From: Nitrosomonas sp.
Lineage (GTDB): Bacteria > Pseudomonadota > Gammaproteobacteria > Burkholderiales > Nitrosomonadaceae
Assembly (NCBI GenBank): GCA_016721865.1
Contig: JADKHF010000006.1
Location: 62,001-126,000 of the forward strand
Length of the DNA: 64,000 nucleotides
Direction: 5' to 3'
Shown here: piece by piece, positions 10,052-20,022 of the stretch
Layout of the letters: the number at the start of each line of letters is the position of its first letter
Numbering within the stretch: the first letter of the stretch is position 1
Made by a program: the position numbers and the translations under genes
The notes under the pieces: generated by a model
What the model saw: only the letters and a program-made list of their open reading frames with translations
Databases searched by the model: none
What the model was told of the DNA's origin: nothing

Positions 10052-10504
10052 ATTAATTATTGTCGGATTATTTTTGTTATTCTCTGATGTCTTATCTGAA
10101 TCCGGTAGGTCTTTGCAGAAAGAATTAAAACCGCAGCAGAAGCGTGATCTAATCACAAATAAAGCGCTGGGATTCGTGGATTTTCGAGCAGTGAAAATAG
10201 GCGCGTGCAAGATAAGAAAACTCTGTATATCAGAGAGTAAAAGTAATTAAATCAATCTGTAAAGGTATGAATGCGAGAAATTCCAATTCTGACAGGATCT
10301 GGAAGAAGTTCTAAAACCTTGGTACTGTCGATTCTCAGCTAGTATAGAATACGCGCTTATTTGATTGCGGGCATGATAAAACCATGTTGAAGCGAAGCTG
10401 TAACCTGTCAACGAATGCTGTGAGCAATCCATTTGGCAATTGATTGCGCAGCCCCCTCATTTTCTAGAGAAATTCCTATCTTGTTTTTTCTTGCAGCTTA
10501 GCGA
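10052..10504. other. Intergenic region, possibly with a gene relic
   Basis: No intact gene. A short plus-strand reading from about 10063 (FLLFSDVLSESGRSLQKELKPQQKRDLI) could be the start of a DUF3106-like gene, which normally follows DUF3619, broken by the adjacent repeat; the match is too short to be sure. The rest shows nothing recognisable. Confidence 0.3.
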
Positions 10505-12798
10505 ATGCAGCAAATCCAGAATTTATCACTGAATAATCTCCCATCAATCTGGGTCGAAGCACTTTCGTCACAATTAACCGCTGAAGAAAATGTACTTGCC
10601 TGGCTTGAAATCGATCTAAATACACAACTCCATTTTTCTGCCTGTATCGTAGTAGTGACCGATAAACGCTTGCTAGCCAAAATGGCAGACGATGAGGTTT
10701 GGCAAGAATGGCGTTATCAGCAAGGCTTATTGCTGACGCAACGGGATTACGCAGGTGTCGGTTGCCTTGAATTGTTTGATACGCATGCACGGCTTGCGAA
10801 TTGGCGTTACCGTTTAGGCAACGACACAGCAGTCAGTCGACTGATCGAATGCTTTACGCAGCAGCTTACCTATCATCTTACCGGTAAACTGCCGGTATCT
10901 GAGCATACACAGTTTCAATGTCCGAATTGTGCTGCTTTTTTATCCTCTGAACAGGAGGAATGCCCAGTCTGCGACAAACAAAGCCATACACCGCCTTCCC
11001 CCTGGACATTGTTGCGTTTGTGGCGCTTCGCAAGGCCCTACAAGGGGCGCCTGCTCATTGATTTTTGTTGACCCTATGCAGTACCGCTGCAACGTTGGTG
11101 CCACCCTATTTAACCATGCCACTCATGGATAATGTGTTGATACCGTATCAGAACGGTCAACCGATCAATGCCGATTTGGTGACGCTGTATCTTTCGGGTT
11201 TGCTAGGTGCAGCGGTGCTTGCCTGGGCTTTGGGCTGGGCGCGAACGTATATGCTGGCACTGGTTTCGGAACGTATTGGTGCTGATCTACGCACGACAAC
11301 CTACGAGCATCTTATTAATCTTTCACAGGAATATTTTGGTGGTAAACGTACCGGCGATTTGATGGCACGAATTGGCTCTGAGACCGATCGTATCAATCTT
11401 TTCATTTCATTGCATTTGCTGGATTTTGCCACTGATGTCATTATGATTGGTATGACAGCCATGATTCTGGTTTCAATTAACCCGTGGCTGGCGCTTGTGA
11501 CGCTTGTTCCGCTGCCGATCATCGCATGGCTGATTTATCTTGTTCGTGATCGATTGCGAATTGGTTTTGAGAGAGGGGATCGTATCTGGGCTGAAGTGAC
11601 CAATGTACTTGCGGATACTATCCCAGGCATTCGAGTAGTGAAAGCATTTGCTCAGGAAAAAAGAGAGGCGGCACGCTTTCATGCCGCAAACCTGCGGAAT
11701 TTACAGGTTAATGATCGCGTCAACAGGGTGTGGTCATTATTTACACCAACGGTCACATTGCTGACAGAAATCGGTTTGCTGGTAGTGTGGATATTTGGTA
11801 TCTGGCAGATATCTAATGATGAAATTACGGTCGGGGTGCTTACGGCTTTTCTTGCCTATATTAGCCGGTTTTATATCAGACTTGATTCGATGAGTCGTAT
11901 TGTTTCCATCACGCAAAAAGCCGCCGCGGGTACCAAGCGTATTTTTGATATTCTGGATCATGTCTCCAGTGTTCCGGAACCATCCAATCCTGTGTATTTG
12001 CCGGCAATCCAGGGTCAAATCGAATTGCGCAATGTTGGTTTCCGTTATGGAACGCGCAGCATTACGCGTGACATCAATCTGATTATCAAACCCGGCGAAA
12101 TGATTGGCCTGGTTGGCCACAGTGGTTCCGGGAAAAGTACCCTGGTTAATTTGATCTGCCGTTTTTACGATGTTTCCGAAGGCATGATTCTGATCGATGG
12201 GCATGATATACGCTCTTTACCGATTGCTGAGTATCGCAAAAATATCGGGCTGGTACTTCAGGAACCTTTTCTGTTTTATGGCACCATCGCGGAAAATATT
12301 GCCTATGGTAAACCGGATGCAACACGCGCGGAAATTGTTTCTGCCGCTCGCGCGGCTCATGCTCATGAATTTATTCTGCGCTTGCCCCATGGTTACGATT
12401 CGCTGGTGGGTGAGCGTGGTCAAGCGCTTTCTGGCGGTGAACGTCAGCGTATCTCGATTGCTCGCGCACTATTGATTGATCCGCGTATTCTGATTCTGGA
12501 TGAAGCGACTTCTTCGGTCGATACCACAACTGAAAAAGACATTCAGAAGGCATTGGACAATTTGGTGCGTGGCCGCACAACGATTGCTATCGCGCATCGT
12601 TTATCGACTTTGCGCGAGGCCAATCGGTTGATTGTTCTTGATCGCGGTAGAATCGTCGAAATTGGAAATCACGCCGAATTGATGGCACGCGAAGGCTATT
12701 ACTATCGTTTGTATCTGGCGCAAGCGCGAAATGTCGATACTGAGGATCGCGCAACTGTCTCCGTTGCGGAGCATAGTGCTGCAGGGGAACGTAAATGA
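10505..12798 (+). CDS. ABC exporter with N-terminal PH-like/zinc-ribbon region, one-base frameshift
   Basis: A fused half-transporter (membrane domain plus ATPase), about 764 residues once the frame is corrected. Residues 1-135 form an unusual N-terminal domain, then a zinc ribbon CPNCAAFLSSEQEECPVC. At about 11060 the sequence GATTTTTGTTG lacks one T; restoring it joins RPYKGRLLI to the first helix FLLTLCSTAATLV. Six-helix membrane domain (about 11070-11900), Walker A GHSGSGKST, Q-loop, signature LSGGERQR, Walker B ILILDEATSS and the switch histidine AIAHRLST are all present, so ATP hydrolysis should be normal. Its ATGA overlap with a DUF1854 gene matches the pair that NCBI names cyanophycin-metabolism-associated; no cyanophycin gene is in the window. 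The substrate is unknown. Confidence 0.85.
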
Positions 12799-13268
12799 GT
12801 GGCGCGGTTGAATATCAATTAAGCCGTAATTCCTACGGGCGATTGGTTTTTACCGATCAATCCGGTCTGGTGCAGGAAGGTGTAGTGCCGGTACGATCAT
12901 TTCCGATTACTGATCCAGATCAGGGCATTGCTTTGGTTGATTCGCATGGCCATGAGTTGTTGTGGATTGAGCGGTTGGCTGATTTGCCGGAAGATTACCG
13001 TGCGCTCATTGAATCGGAGCTTGCGAGTCGTGAATTTATGCCTGTGATCAGGCGTGTCCTTAAGGTCTCCAGTTTTGTTACACCGAATACCTGGCAAGTT
13101 GAAACGGATCGCGGTGACTCTACTTTTATACTCAAAGGTGAAGAAGATATCCGCCGTCTAACTGCATCATCGTTAATGATTACAGATAGTTGTGGTATTC
13201 ATTTTCGGATCCGTGATCGTTTGGCACTTGATCGTCATAGCCGTAAACTGCTGGATCATTTTCTTTAA
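12795..13268 (+). CDS. DUF1854 family protein, partner of the ABC exporter
   Basis: A 157-residue soluble protein without signal peptide or membrane helix. It has the family landmarks DPDQGIALVDSHGHELLWI and the C-terminal ITDSCGIHFRIRDRLALDRHSR. It starts inside the exporter stop codon (ATGA), so translation is coupled. DUF1854 proteins accompany this exporter near cyanophycin genes in betaproteobacteria; a structural or regulatory role with the transporter is inferred. Confidence 0.85.
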   Translation: MSGAVEYQLSRNSYGRLVFTDQSGLVQEGVVPVRSFPITDPDQGIALVDSHGHELLWIERLADLPEDYRALIESELASREFMPVIRRVLKVSSFVTPNTWQVETDRGDSTFILKGEEDIRRLTASSLMITDSCGIHFRIRDRLALDRHSRKLLDHFL

Positions 13269-13461
13269 TTCAGTTGGTTTCTCAAGTGACACAAACCGGA
13301 CTCTGATAAGTCAAACGGTCTTTTCTGGATTGAACCGGCAATTATAAAATGACCGGGCTTCCCATGACTGGAAGAAAATTTATGTAATCCCTGATCATGA
13401 TAAAATTTTGCGGTTCCAGATTAAAGATTAAAATGTTGCCTGGATTCACTTATCCTCCGTT

Positions 13462-14973
13462 ATGAAAAAAAATTATCTTGAAAGAATACTGACCGCACAG
13501 GTTTATGATGTTGCGATCGAGAGCCCGTTGGAGCATGTCGCCAATCTATCCGAGCGCATCCATAATCAGGTGTTATTGAAACGGGAAGATTTGCAGCAGG
13601 TTTTTTCTTTCAAGTTGCGCGGCGCGTATAACAAAATGATCAAGCTATCGCCAGCGGTGCGCAATCGCGGCGTGATTGCCGCCTCTGCCGGTAATCATGC
13701 GCAGGGTGTAGCATTAGCTGCCAAGCGATTGAGCTGTAGCGCTACGATCGTGATGCCGGTTACGACGCCGCAAATCAAAGTGCATGCGGTGATGGCGCTA
13801 GGGGCTTCGGTATCGCTGTATGGCGATTCCTATAACGATGCCTATGAGCATGCTGTCACGCTGGCAAAAGAGGAGCAAGCCACCTTTGTTCATCCCTACG
13901 ATGACCCGGACGTGATCGCCGGGCAGGGAACGGTCGGCATGGAAATCTTGCGCCAACATACGGGTAATATTCACGCCATTTTTGTGCCGATTGGCGGCGG
14001 TGGGCTGATCGCCGGAATAGCGGCTTATGTGAAAAGGCTGTATCCGAAAATCAAGATTATCGGCGTCGAGCCGGTAGATTCGGATGCCATGTACCGTTCA
14101 TTGCAAAGCGGCCGCCGTGTCAAATTGGCACAAGTGGGCTTATTTGCAGATGGTGTAGCGGTGCGGTATGTCGGCAAGGAAACCTTCCGGTTATGCCGCG
14201 AATTGGTTGACGAAGTGATTCTGGTTGATACCGACGCCATCTGCGCAGCAATCAAGGATGTGTTTGAAGATACGCGCACGATTCTGGAGCCTTCCGGCGC
14301 ACTTTCCATCGCAGGCCTGAAAGCGTATGTGGCGCGCGAAAAAATCCAGCATAGAACACTGGTCGCGATTGCATCCGGCGCGAATATGAATTTTGACCGT
14401 TTGCGCCATATTTCAGAACGCGCGGAAATCGGGGAGCAACGTGAAGCTGTGATGACAGTGACGATCCCGGAAGCACCAGGCAGTTTTAAGAAATTCTGTA
14501 ATCTGCTGGGTGCAAAAAGTATTACCGAATTTAATTATCGTTATTCCGATCCGAAAGTGGCGCATGTTTTTGTCGGCGTATCGGTGCGCAATCAGGAAGA
14601 AACCCAGAAACTGATCAGCGAATTAAAACAAAGCGGTCTGGCCACCGAAGACATGAGCAACAACGAAATGGCCAAGCTGCATATTCGTCATTTGGTCGGC
14701 GGGAGAGCGCATGCGGTCAAGAATGAAATTCTTTACCGCTTCGAATTTCCGGATCGTCCCGGTGCGTTGATGAATTTCCTGAACAACCTTAGCCATAACT
14801 GGAATATCAGCCTGTTTCACTATCGTAACCATGGTGCCGACTATGGTCGTGTGCTGATCGGAATCCAGGTGCCTCCGGAAGAAAAATCTGACTTTAAAAC
14901 ATTCCTTAATCAACTCGGTTATCGCTATTGGGACGAGACCAGAAATCCAGCCTACAAGTTATTTCTTGGGTAA
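13462..14973 (+). CDS. ilvA: Threonine ammonia-lyase, biosynthetic (IlvA)
   Basis: Converts threonine to 2-oxobutanoate, the first step of isoleucine synthesis. The 503 residues match biosynthetic IlvA. The PLP lysine is in FSFKLRGAYNKM (about residue 50), the phosphate-binding glycine loop is GGGGL (about 178), and two ACT-like regulatory domains fill residues 325-503, so isoleucine feedback is expected. The start has only a weak ribosome-binding site. It is monocistronic, with no recognisable neighbour in the pathway. Confidence 0.95.
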   Translation: MKKNYLERILTAQVYDVAIESPLEHVANLSERIHNQVLLKREDLQQVFSFKLRGAYNKMIKLSPAVRNRGVIAASAGNHAQGVALAAKRLSCSATIVMPVTTPQIKVHAVMALGASVSLYGDSYNDAYEHAVTLAKEEQATFVHPYDDPDVIAGQGTVGMEILRQHTGNIHAIFVPIGGGGLIAGIAAYVKRLYPKIKIIGVEPVDSDAMYRSLQSGRRVKLAQVGLFADGVAVRYVGKETFRLCRELVDEVILVDTDAICAAIKDVFEDTRTILEPSGALSIAGLKAYVAREKIQHRTLVAIASGANMNFDRLRHISERAEIGEQREAVMTVTIPEAPGSFKKFCNLLGAKSITEFNYRYSDPKVAHVFVGVSVRNQEETQKLISELKQSGLATEDMSNNEMAKLHIRHLVGGRAHAVKNEILYRFEFPDRPGALMNFLNNLSHNWNISLFHYRNHGADYGRVLIGIQVPPEEKSDFKTFLNQLGYRYWDETRNPAYKLFLG

Positions 14974-15888
14974 TACAATCAGACTCAATGCTCATTGATT
15001 ACATATAAGTCAACTGATAATTGCGTTATTGCGTTATTCCATTAATCAGGTACTCCACTTCGTAGCGGATTTGATCAATGGGTTAAACAGCCGGTCAGGG
15101 AAGAATTGACTGGAATTCCGCTAATAAATATCCGCTTGAACAGTAATTACGTTGTCTAGAATAATATACAATTCGACTATTCGTTTTACCTGAATCCCCC
15201 AGATTCGCTCGGTCGATATCCATCGAAATATTAACCTAAATTCCTCAGTTGAAGACTCTTAAATTGCTCAAGAGCCCTATTTTAAGGTTCTTTGAAAGAT
15301 ACATAACATCACCAATCAGGTGAGATTTTAGTGAAATAATAAAGAAATGCTGAAAGTGTTGTCACGCCTTGCTCTCGGCTTGTTTGCTGTAACTGAGGAG
15401 CAGTTAACATTTAAGGCCTGGAACCATTAGTATTAGATTACAGCCATTTTCATCCTAAATTCCAACTGAGGAAATTAGGGTTAATCGTTATACCACTGGA
15501 ACTACGTGACCAGATCGCGAATGGTTCATTGTTTATAGGAGCAAAATCCATTGTTCCTATAGATAGGCTGTGACAATTTGCCGCATTGACGCCATTGATG
15601 TATTCCCATAACAATGCAGGGGAGCGATTGAATGGATGGCGTAATAAGTTCCCGGACTTCTTCATTTTTCATGGTTTGCCGTGAACATTACCTACATTTC
15701 TTGCTCACGACTCATGAGCGCACGCAATTTCATTTTTCGGTCTTAATTCGCGGCCGGAATAGCGATAATCCTGATCCGATATCAGAGGATTATGTTGTGC
15801 TGCGAGCGATTTCACTCGGTCGTCCATCAAACAATTGTTTCGGACTACCTTGAACTGATAGAAATACTCTTCTGGCAGGCTGCTCTAC
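14974..15888. other. Long gene-free interval before epsA
   Basis: About 900 bases with no supportable gene. It holds scattered short frames without homology that I can recognise, and one small palindrome (GAATCCCCCAGATTC near 15191) that occurs again near 40912. It may contain decayed mobile DNA and the epsA promoter. Confidence 0.4.
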
Positions 15889-16785
15889 ATGAATTTTTTA
15901 CCCTCTACATTTGATGGGAGTTTAGAGACTTACTTCAGAATCATCCGAAAGGGGATGGCCGTGCGCAGCCATTGCGATCTGTTGAAATGGTTGCAGGGAG
16001 ATTTGCAGCACTATCTGCCACATAAGATCATGCTCGCACTTTGGATTCGCACGGATGCGAACCAGGTTGAATACGATGTTGTTTCCGCATTGCCAGGGAT
16101 CAGAACCGGGTTTTTACATTTGGAAAAACTGATAACGTTGCAACAGGAACTTCATGGTTTTTGGATTGAGCTGGGCAAAGTGCCTTACAGGCAAAGCCTT
16201 GATGCTCAGGATTCACAGTCCGAAGATTGCAAGCCGCCTGCTACTGACGAAATATTTCGCGGCATGCGATCTTTGCTCGTACACGGCGTCAGTGACGAGC
16301 GCGTGGGTCAGGATTGTCTGTACATTCTATTCAATTCGAAGGATAGTTTCGATGACACTACACTGCGCGTTATGGAAAGCCTGCTGCCGTATCTTGATAC
16401 CGCTTTACGCCGGATCACGCCTCTGGTTCGTCAGCATCAGGCTATGCTCCCTTCGGCAGATTTGCTGCAAAGTAGTATAAATTACGGATTGAGCATGCGC
16501 GAAGTCGAAATACTGTACTGGGTCAGGCTGGGCAAAACAAATTCTGAGATCGCTTCCATTCTCGAGATCAGTGCTAGTGTCTAATTGCATAAGTTAACGA
16601 TTGTATTTCTGAGTTGAGCACCTCTTACCTCGCGCTTCCTCCAAACAAACGGCGCAGCAGTTTTATTGTAGTGTTTCACGAACGCTTTGATGGCTTGCGT
16701 CAGTTGCTCCGTACTTTGGAAGCTTGCCCCATTCAGTGTTTTGCGTGTAAAGATGCCAAACCAAATTTCTACTTGGTTAAGCTAG

Positions 16786-17612
16786 GGGGCGTTAACAATT
16801 AACGTAATTTCTGCAATAATTTACCAATAGATTGAATATGAAGGTGAATTAATGATGATCAGGAATGTGTTGATTGATGAGCAGTGGAAACGAATAGAAC
16901 CCTTGTTGTCGGGCAAACCCAGTGATTGCGGGGTAACAGGGAGAAATAACCGCTTGTTCCTGGAAGCCGTACTGTGGGTTTGCCGCACAGGCGCACCATG
17001 GCGCGATCTGCAAGCTCTGGGGAGCTGGCATACCGTGTACACACGTTATAATCGATGGTCTAAAAAGGGCCGTTGGGAAGCGATATTCAAGACCTTATCA
17101 GAGGCCAGCGACTTTGAATATTTAATGATCGACGGTTCGATTGTTCGACTGCATCAGCATGGTGCTCCCCAAAAAAAACAACAGGAAGAGGCGGTTGGAA
17201 AATCAAGAGGCGGTCTGAGTACCAAAATACATGCAGCAGTTGATGCCTGGGCAACCTGTTAGACTGCGACTGACAGAAGGACAAGCCTCGGAGTACGGCC
17301 AGGCAAACGCACTGATTGAGCAGATTCACGCCGATTATATTTTAGCGGACAAAGGCTATGACGGTGACGAGCTTATTAATAACATTGAAGCGTCAGGTGC
17401 AGTAGCGGTAATTCCTCCTCGACAAAACCGTATAGTTCAGCGGGAGTATGATCGAGAAATTTATAAAGAACGAAACCTGGTCGAACGCCTGTTTCAGAAG
17501 CTTAAGCAATTTCGCCGAATTGCAACACGGTATGAACGATTAAAACGAAACTATCAAGCCATGCTATATTTGGCTAGCTCGATGATATGGCTGGCTTAAT
17601 TGTTAACGCCCC
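16786..17612 (+). mobile_element. IS5-family insertion sequence (IS427-like), inserted in the IS630 element
   Basis: 827 bp bounded by perfect inverted repeats GGGGCGTTAACAATTAA (left) and its complement (right). The flanking triplet TAG is repeated on both sides (16783-16785 and 17613-17615). One transposase gene in two frames fills it. Because it splits the IS630 transposase, it arrived later. Confidence 0.92.
16855..17599 (+). CDS. IS5-family transposase encoded in two overlapping frames
   Basis: The first frame (to 17262) reads MIRNVLIDEQWKRIEPLL with the DDE aspartate regions ...RTGAPWRDLQ and YLMIDGSIVRLHQH. The second frame (from about 17250 to 17599) carries ILADKGYDGDELI and the YKERNLVERLFQKLKQFRRIATRYE glutamate region. 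The switch is at GATGCCTGGGCAACC, where the protein should pass from VDA to GQPVRLRLT. Elements of this group use programmed frameshifting, but no classical A-rich slippery site is seen here, so a real lesion is also possible. The ribosome-binding site is AAGGTG before 16855. Confidence 0.85.
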
Positions 17613-18993
17613 TAGCTTGCTGAAGTAGGTGTGAAGTGGAAGTGGACGTTAGGATGACGGCTGCCAGTCATCATTTCTCTTGTAGGTTGCGTAGTTGTCC
17701 AAGATCACGTGAATTTCTTGGTTGACAGGCACCTCAGCCACTACGTCATCGAGAGGCCTGGAAGTCTGACGCTTCTTGACTGCCGTGACCTTGGATTGGA
17801 TTAGCCAGTGGCCACGTTCAGCGCGGCAATAAATTGACGGTACCGTGACGTCTGTACGTGCTTTTGATTCCGCGCACGATTTTTCCGCTGCTGGTATGAA
17901 CGTAGCCAATTTTTCTCTAAGGCTTGAATCGATGGCTTTTCATCAATACTCAGAACCAGTGCGTTGGTGGTGGTACAGCCTATCACATCTGCTGCTTTGG
18001 CCGCGAATTCCGGATCAGTACTCACGCACCAAGAACGCATGCGCCGTAGTTGAATGCCCTTGCGAAGAATGCGCCAGATAGCGTCATCTGACACGCCCAG
18101 TGCCTGAGCTAGCGTTCTTCCGTCCCAACTGAAGCCCTTCGGGTGGAGTAAGTTCAAGCTGTTTGCGTATTCTATCGCGCAAGTCGCTGGCATCGTAGAG
18201 GTGGCTTGCCACTGCGCGCTCGGTCAGTAACGCCGCGATGCCGCCCTCCATAAATCTCTTGCGCCACATCGCTACCGGTGCGCCGCACGGCGTTCGTTCG
18301 CCGCCAGACAGCCCAACAATCTTGCACGCTCGACCAAACGAGCTTGATCAGTGCGACTAGATCCAGTCCATTCTTTTCGATCCTGATCGCTGCATGTTAC
18401 CTTTGCTGCTACCCGTGTCATGAGAGCCTCCTGCTTACGTTAAACAAACAGGAGATTACTTAAATATAACTATTTATGCAATTAAACACTAGCACGGTAA
18501 AGAATCATTTGCAGAGTGTTTTCAGAAAACTTGATGTTTATAATCGGATGCAGGCTATTGCCAAGGTTTGTCCAGACCAGACTACTATCGCTAAACCGGC
18601 ATCTTTGCTTTCGCCTTCTGCCGTCCCGCTGCACGTAAATCCGTCCAATACCCAACTGTTTTGCCAGTCAAGCCTGGAAATCGCGATTGACCGCTTGAAT
18701 AAATAACAAATGCAGATTCCAGGAAATTCTTCCATGAGTGATGAGTGGCTATTACTTCCATTAGCTGAATCCGCTACGAATTGAACTGCATGATTCTGTC
18801 GCATGGAAGCATTGCAATTCTCTGGAATGGAAAACCATTTCGCATCATTACGCCTTATCTCCGTGCCTCTAAAATCACACGCTTTACTTCGTCCCTGTAT
18901 GGTTTTTAGGATTATCCAGTCATGGTTTTATGTGAAATATGAGATTCCAGTGGGTTGCACATCCACATAACCCAATTGGAAATGATTTGAAGT

Positions 18994-19015
18994 CAATAGT
19001 CCTATCGGACTATTG
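18994..19015. promoter_or_regulatory. 22-bp palindrome upstream of PEP-CTERM gene 1
   Basis: CAATAGTCC-TATC-GGACTATTG, a perfect 9-4-9 inverted repeat. It is not followed by T residues, so a terminator is less likely than an operator or hairpin. Confidence 0.5.
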
Positions 19016-19045
19016 TGAAGAACGAATGGACTCAGTCATGCTATT

Positions 19046-19067
19046 GAATGAATGGGATCATTCATTC
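19046..19067. promoter_or_regulatory. 22-bp palindrome of the GAAYGRATG type, 75 bases before PEP-CTERM gene 1
   Basis: GAATGAATG-GGAT-CATTCATTC, a perfect 9-4-9 inverted repeat. Related palindromes stand before the second PEP-CTERM gene and after it, which suggests a shared binding site. Confidence 0.5.
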
Positions 19068-19141
19068 TAAATACTCATCGTAATCTTGCCTGAACAGGGC
19101 GAGCTTTATCTTAAACATAGGTTTAAAAGGATAGAAAACGC

Positions 19142-19946
19142 ATGAAAAATTCACTTAAATATGCATTGATTTTTGCTGGATTGGGCACGGGGTTAGCCTC
19201 AGTGCCTGCCGTAGCGCACATGTCTCCGCTCAATTTTGGCACTTTCGATGGAACTATCGGGGCAACATCATCCATCTTTGACCAGTGTTTCCGGCAATTC
19301 CGGCTGGATCGACGGCACCGATGCCGACTGGAGCGATACGCACAAGCTAGCCGTCTATCAGTTCACGCTGACCAGCGTGGCCGATGTCCAGCTCTCATTC
19401 GAGCAGGCGGTCGCCGGTGGCGGGCGCAATTGACTCACCCCGGGATTCTCGCTATTGGAAGGTCTTGTGCATGCCCCATCTTCTCCAGGCGGGCCGGATC
19501 ACGATTACTCGGATGGGTCAGTATTTCTCCGTAACACGGATAGCGGGGGAGCCATCACTGAAGGTGCATTCAGGGCATTGCATGACTGGAGGATCACTAA
19601 CGAAGCTGACCTGGCGGACATTCCACCAAGTGTCTTCAGCTACATTGGTCACGCTTATGATGGCAATCAGGATTATGGTACGGGGATCATCCCCGGCGGC
19701 GACGGTTTGCTTGATCGTATGGTTACACAAAATTTTCACCTGACGGCGGGCGATTACACTGTATTCGTGGGGGGTAGTGACTACGCCAGCCAGTCCGTAG
19801 CGGCGAAGCTCCTGGGCATCAGCGGCACCCTCTCGGTAGTTTCCGCGGTTCCCGAACCGGAGACTTATGCCATGTTGTTGGCGGGCCTTGGCTTGATGAG
19901 TGTGATGGCTCGTCGGCGCAAGGTGATTGGCAAGCTTCAAGGATAA
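19142..19946 (+). pseudogene. PEP-CTERM secreted protein 1, frameshift and nonsense codon
   Basis: Starts MKNSLKYALIFAGLGTGLAS with a signal peptide ending near AVAHM. A frame change at about 19285 (GACCAGTGTTTCC) is needed to continue VSGNSGWIDGTDADWSDTHKL, and a TGA at 19431-19433 interrupts GGGRN/LTPGFSL. The C-terminus is the exosortase sorting signal VPEPETYAMLLAGLGL, followed by MSVMARRRK. Such proteins are exported, cleaved by exosortase and linked to exopolysaccharide. The mature domain, rich in Asp and Gly, is of unknown function. The two lesions make it a pseudogene as sequenced. Confidence 0.8.
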
Positions 19947-19983
19947 GCCATTACCTTCACTCTATTTGCTTATTGTGTCAAAC

Positions 19984-20001
19984 GAATGGATTCATCCATT
20001 C
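19984..20001. promoter_or_regulatory. 18-bp palindrome between the two PEP-CTERM genes
   Basis: GAATGGAT-TC-ATCCATTC, an 8-2-8 inverted repeat, 22 bases before the start of the second PEP-CTERM gene and related in sequence to the palindromes at 19046 and 21339. Confidence 0.5.
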
Positions 20002-20022
20002 CAACTTCATAAAGGAAAAGAT

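Larger units (their letters stand above)
16581..18421 (-). pseudogene. IS630-family transposase, multiply broken
   Basis: Starts at ATG 18421 after AGGAGG and reads MTRVAAKVTCSDQDRKEWTG. Frameshifts near 18280 and 18170 break the N-terminal HTH part. The DDE residues are seen in LVLSIDEKPSIQALE (about 17950), HVILDNYATYKRND (about 17690) and, beyond the inner insertion, NQVEIWFGIFTRKTLNG (about 16770). The end reads VWRKREVRGAQLRNTIVNLCN with stop at 16581. The inner IS5-type element sits just before the catalytic glutamate. The codon before LNQVE is TAG where the family has Trp. The enzyme cannot be active. Confidence 0.9.
16577..18489 (-). mobile_element. IS630-family insertion sequence inside epsA, itself interrupted
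   Basis: Terminal inverted repeats are GTGTCTAATTGCATAA (16577-16592) and its near copy GTGTTTAATTGCATAA read from 18489 inward. The element is flanked by TA on both sides (16575-16576 and 18490-18491) within CTAG, the IS630 target. Without the inner element it is about 1.09 kb, normal for the family. A fragment of a related copy lies at 33738-33884. Confidence 0.93.
15889..18706 (+). pseudogene. epsA: EpsA-type LuxR-family regulator, split by nested insertion sequences
   Basis: The left part (15889-16576) encodes the N-terminal domain and the first helices of the HTH (LSMREVEILYWVRLGKTNSEIASILEISA). The right part (from 18492) continues exactly in frame with STVKNHLQSVFRKLDVYNRMQAIAKV, the DNA-recognition helix. 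Removing the IS630 element plus one TA (16577-18491) restores one uninterrupted gene of about 300 residues. The whole matches the EpsA regulator of the exosortase-B/PEP-CTERM exopolysaccharide system. As it stands the product ends before the recognition helix and cannot bind DNA in the usual way. Two PEP-CTERM genes follow downstream. Confidence is high for the split, moderate for the EpsA name. Confidence 0.85.
18707..19141. other. Regulatory interval before the first PEP-CTERM gene
   Basis: No gene is supportable. It contains two 22-bp palindromes of 9-4-9 layout (separate entries) within 150 bases of the PEP-CTERM start, and the sequence AAAAGGATAG just before that start. Confidence 0.5.

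Noticed and set aside
10063..10250. DUF3106-like gene remnant after the family C element
   Set aside because: The reading is too short and divergent to support; kept only as a note in the intergenic entry.
15632..15853. Plus-strand frame of 73 residues before epsA
   Set aside because: No recognisable domain and no initiation signal; likely chance.
16614..16802. Plus-strand frame over the left part of the IS630 element
   Set aside because: Shadow of the minus-strand transposase C-terminus, which carries the conserved NQVEIWFG and VWRKREV motifs.
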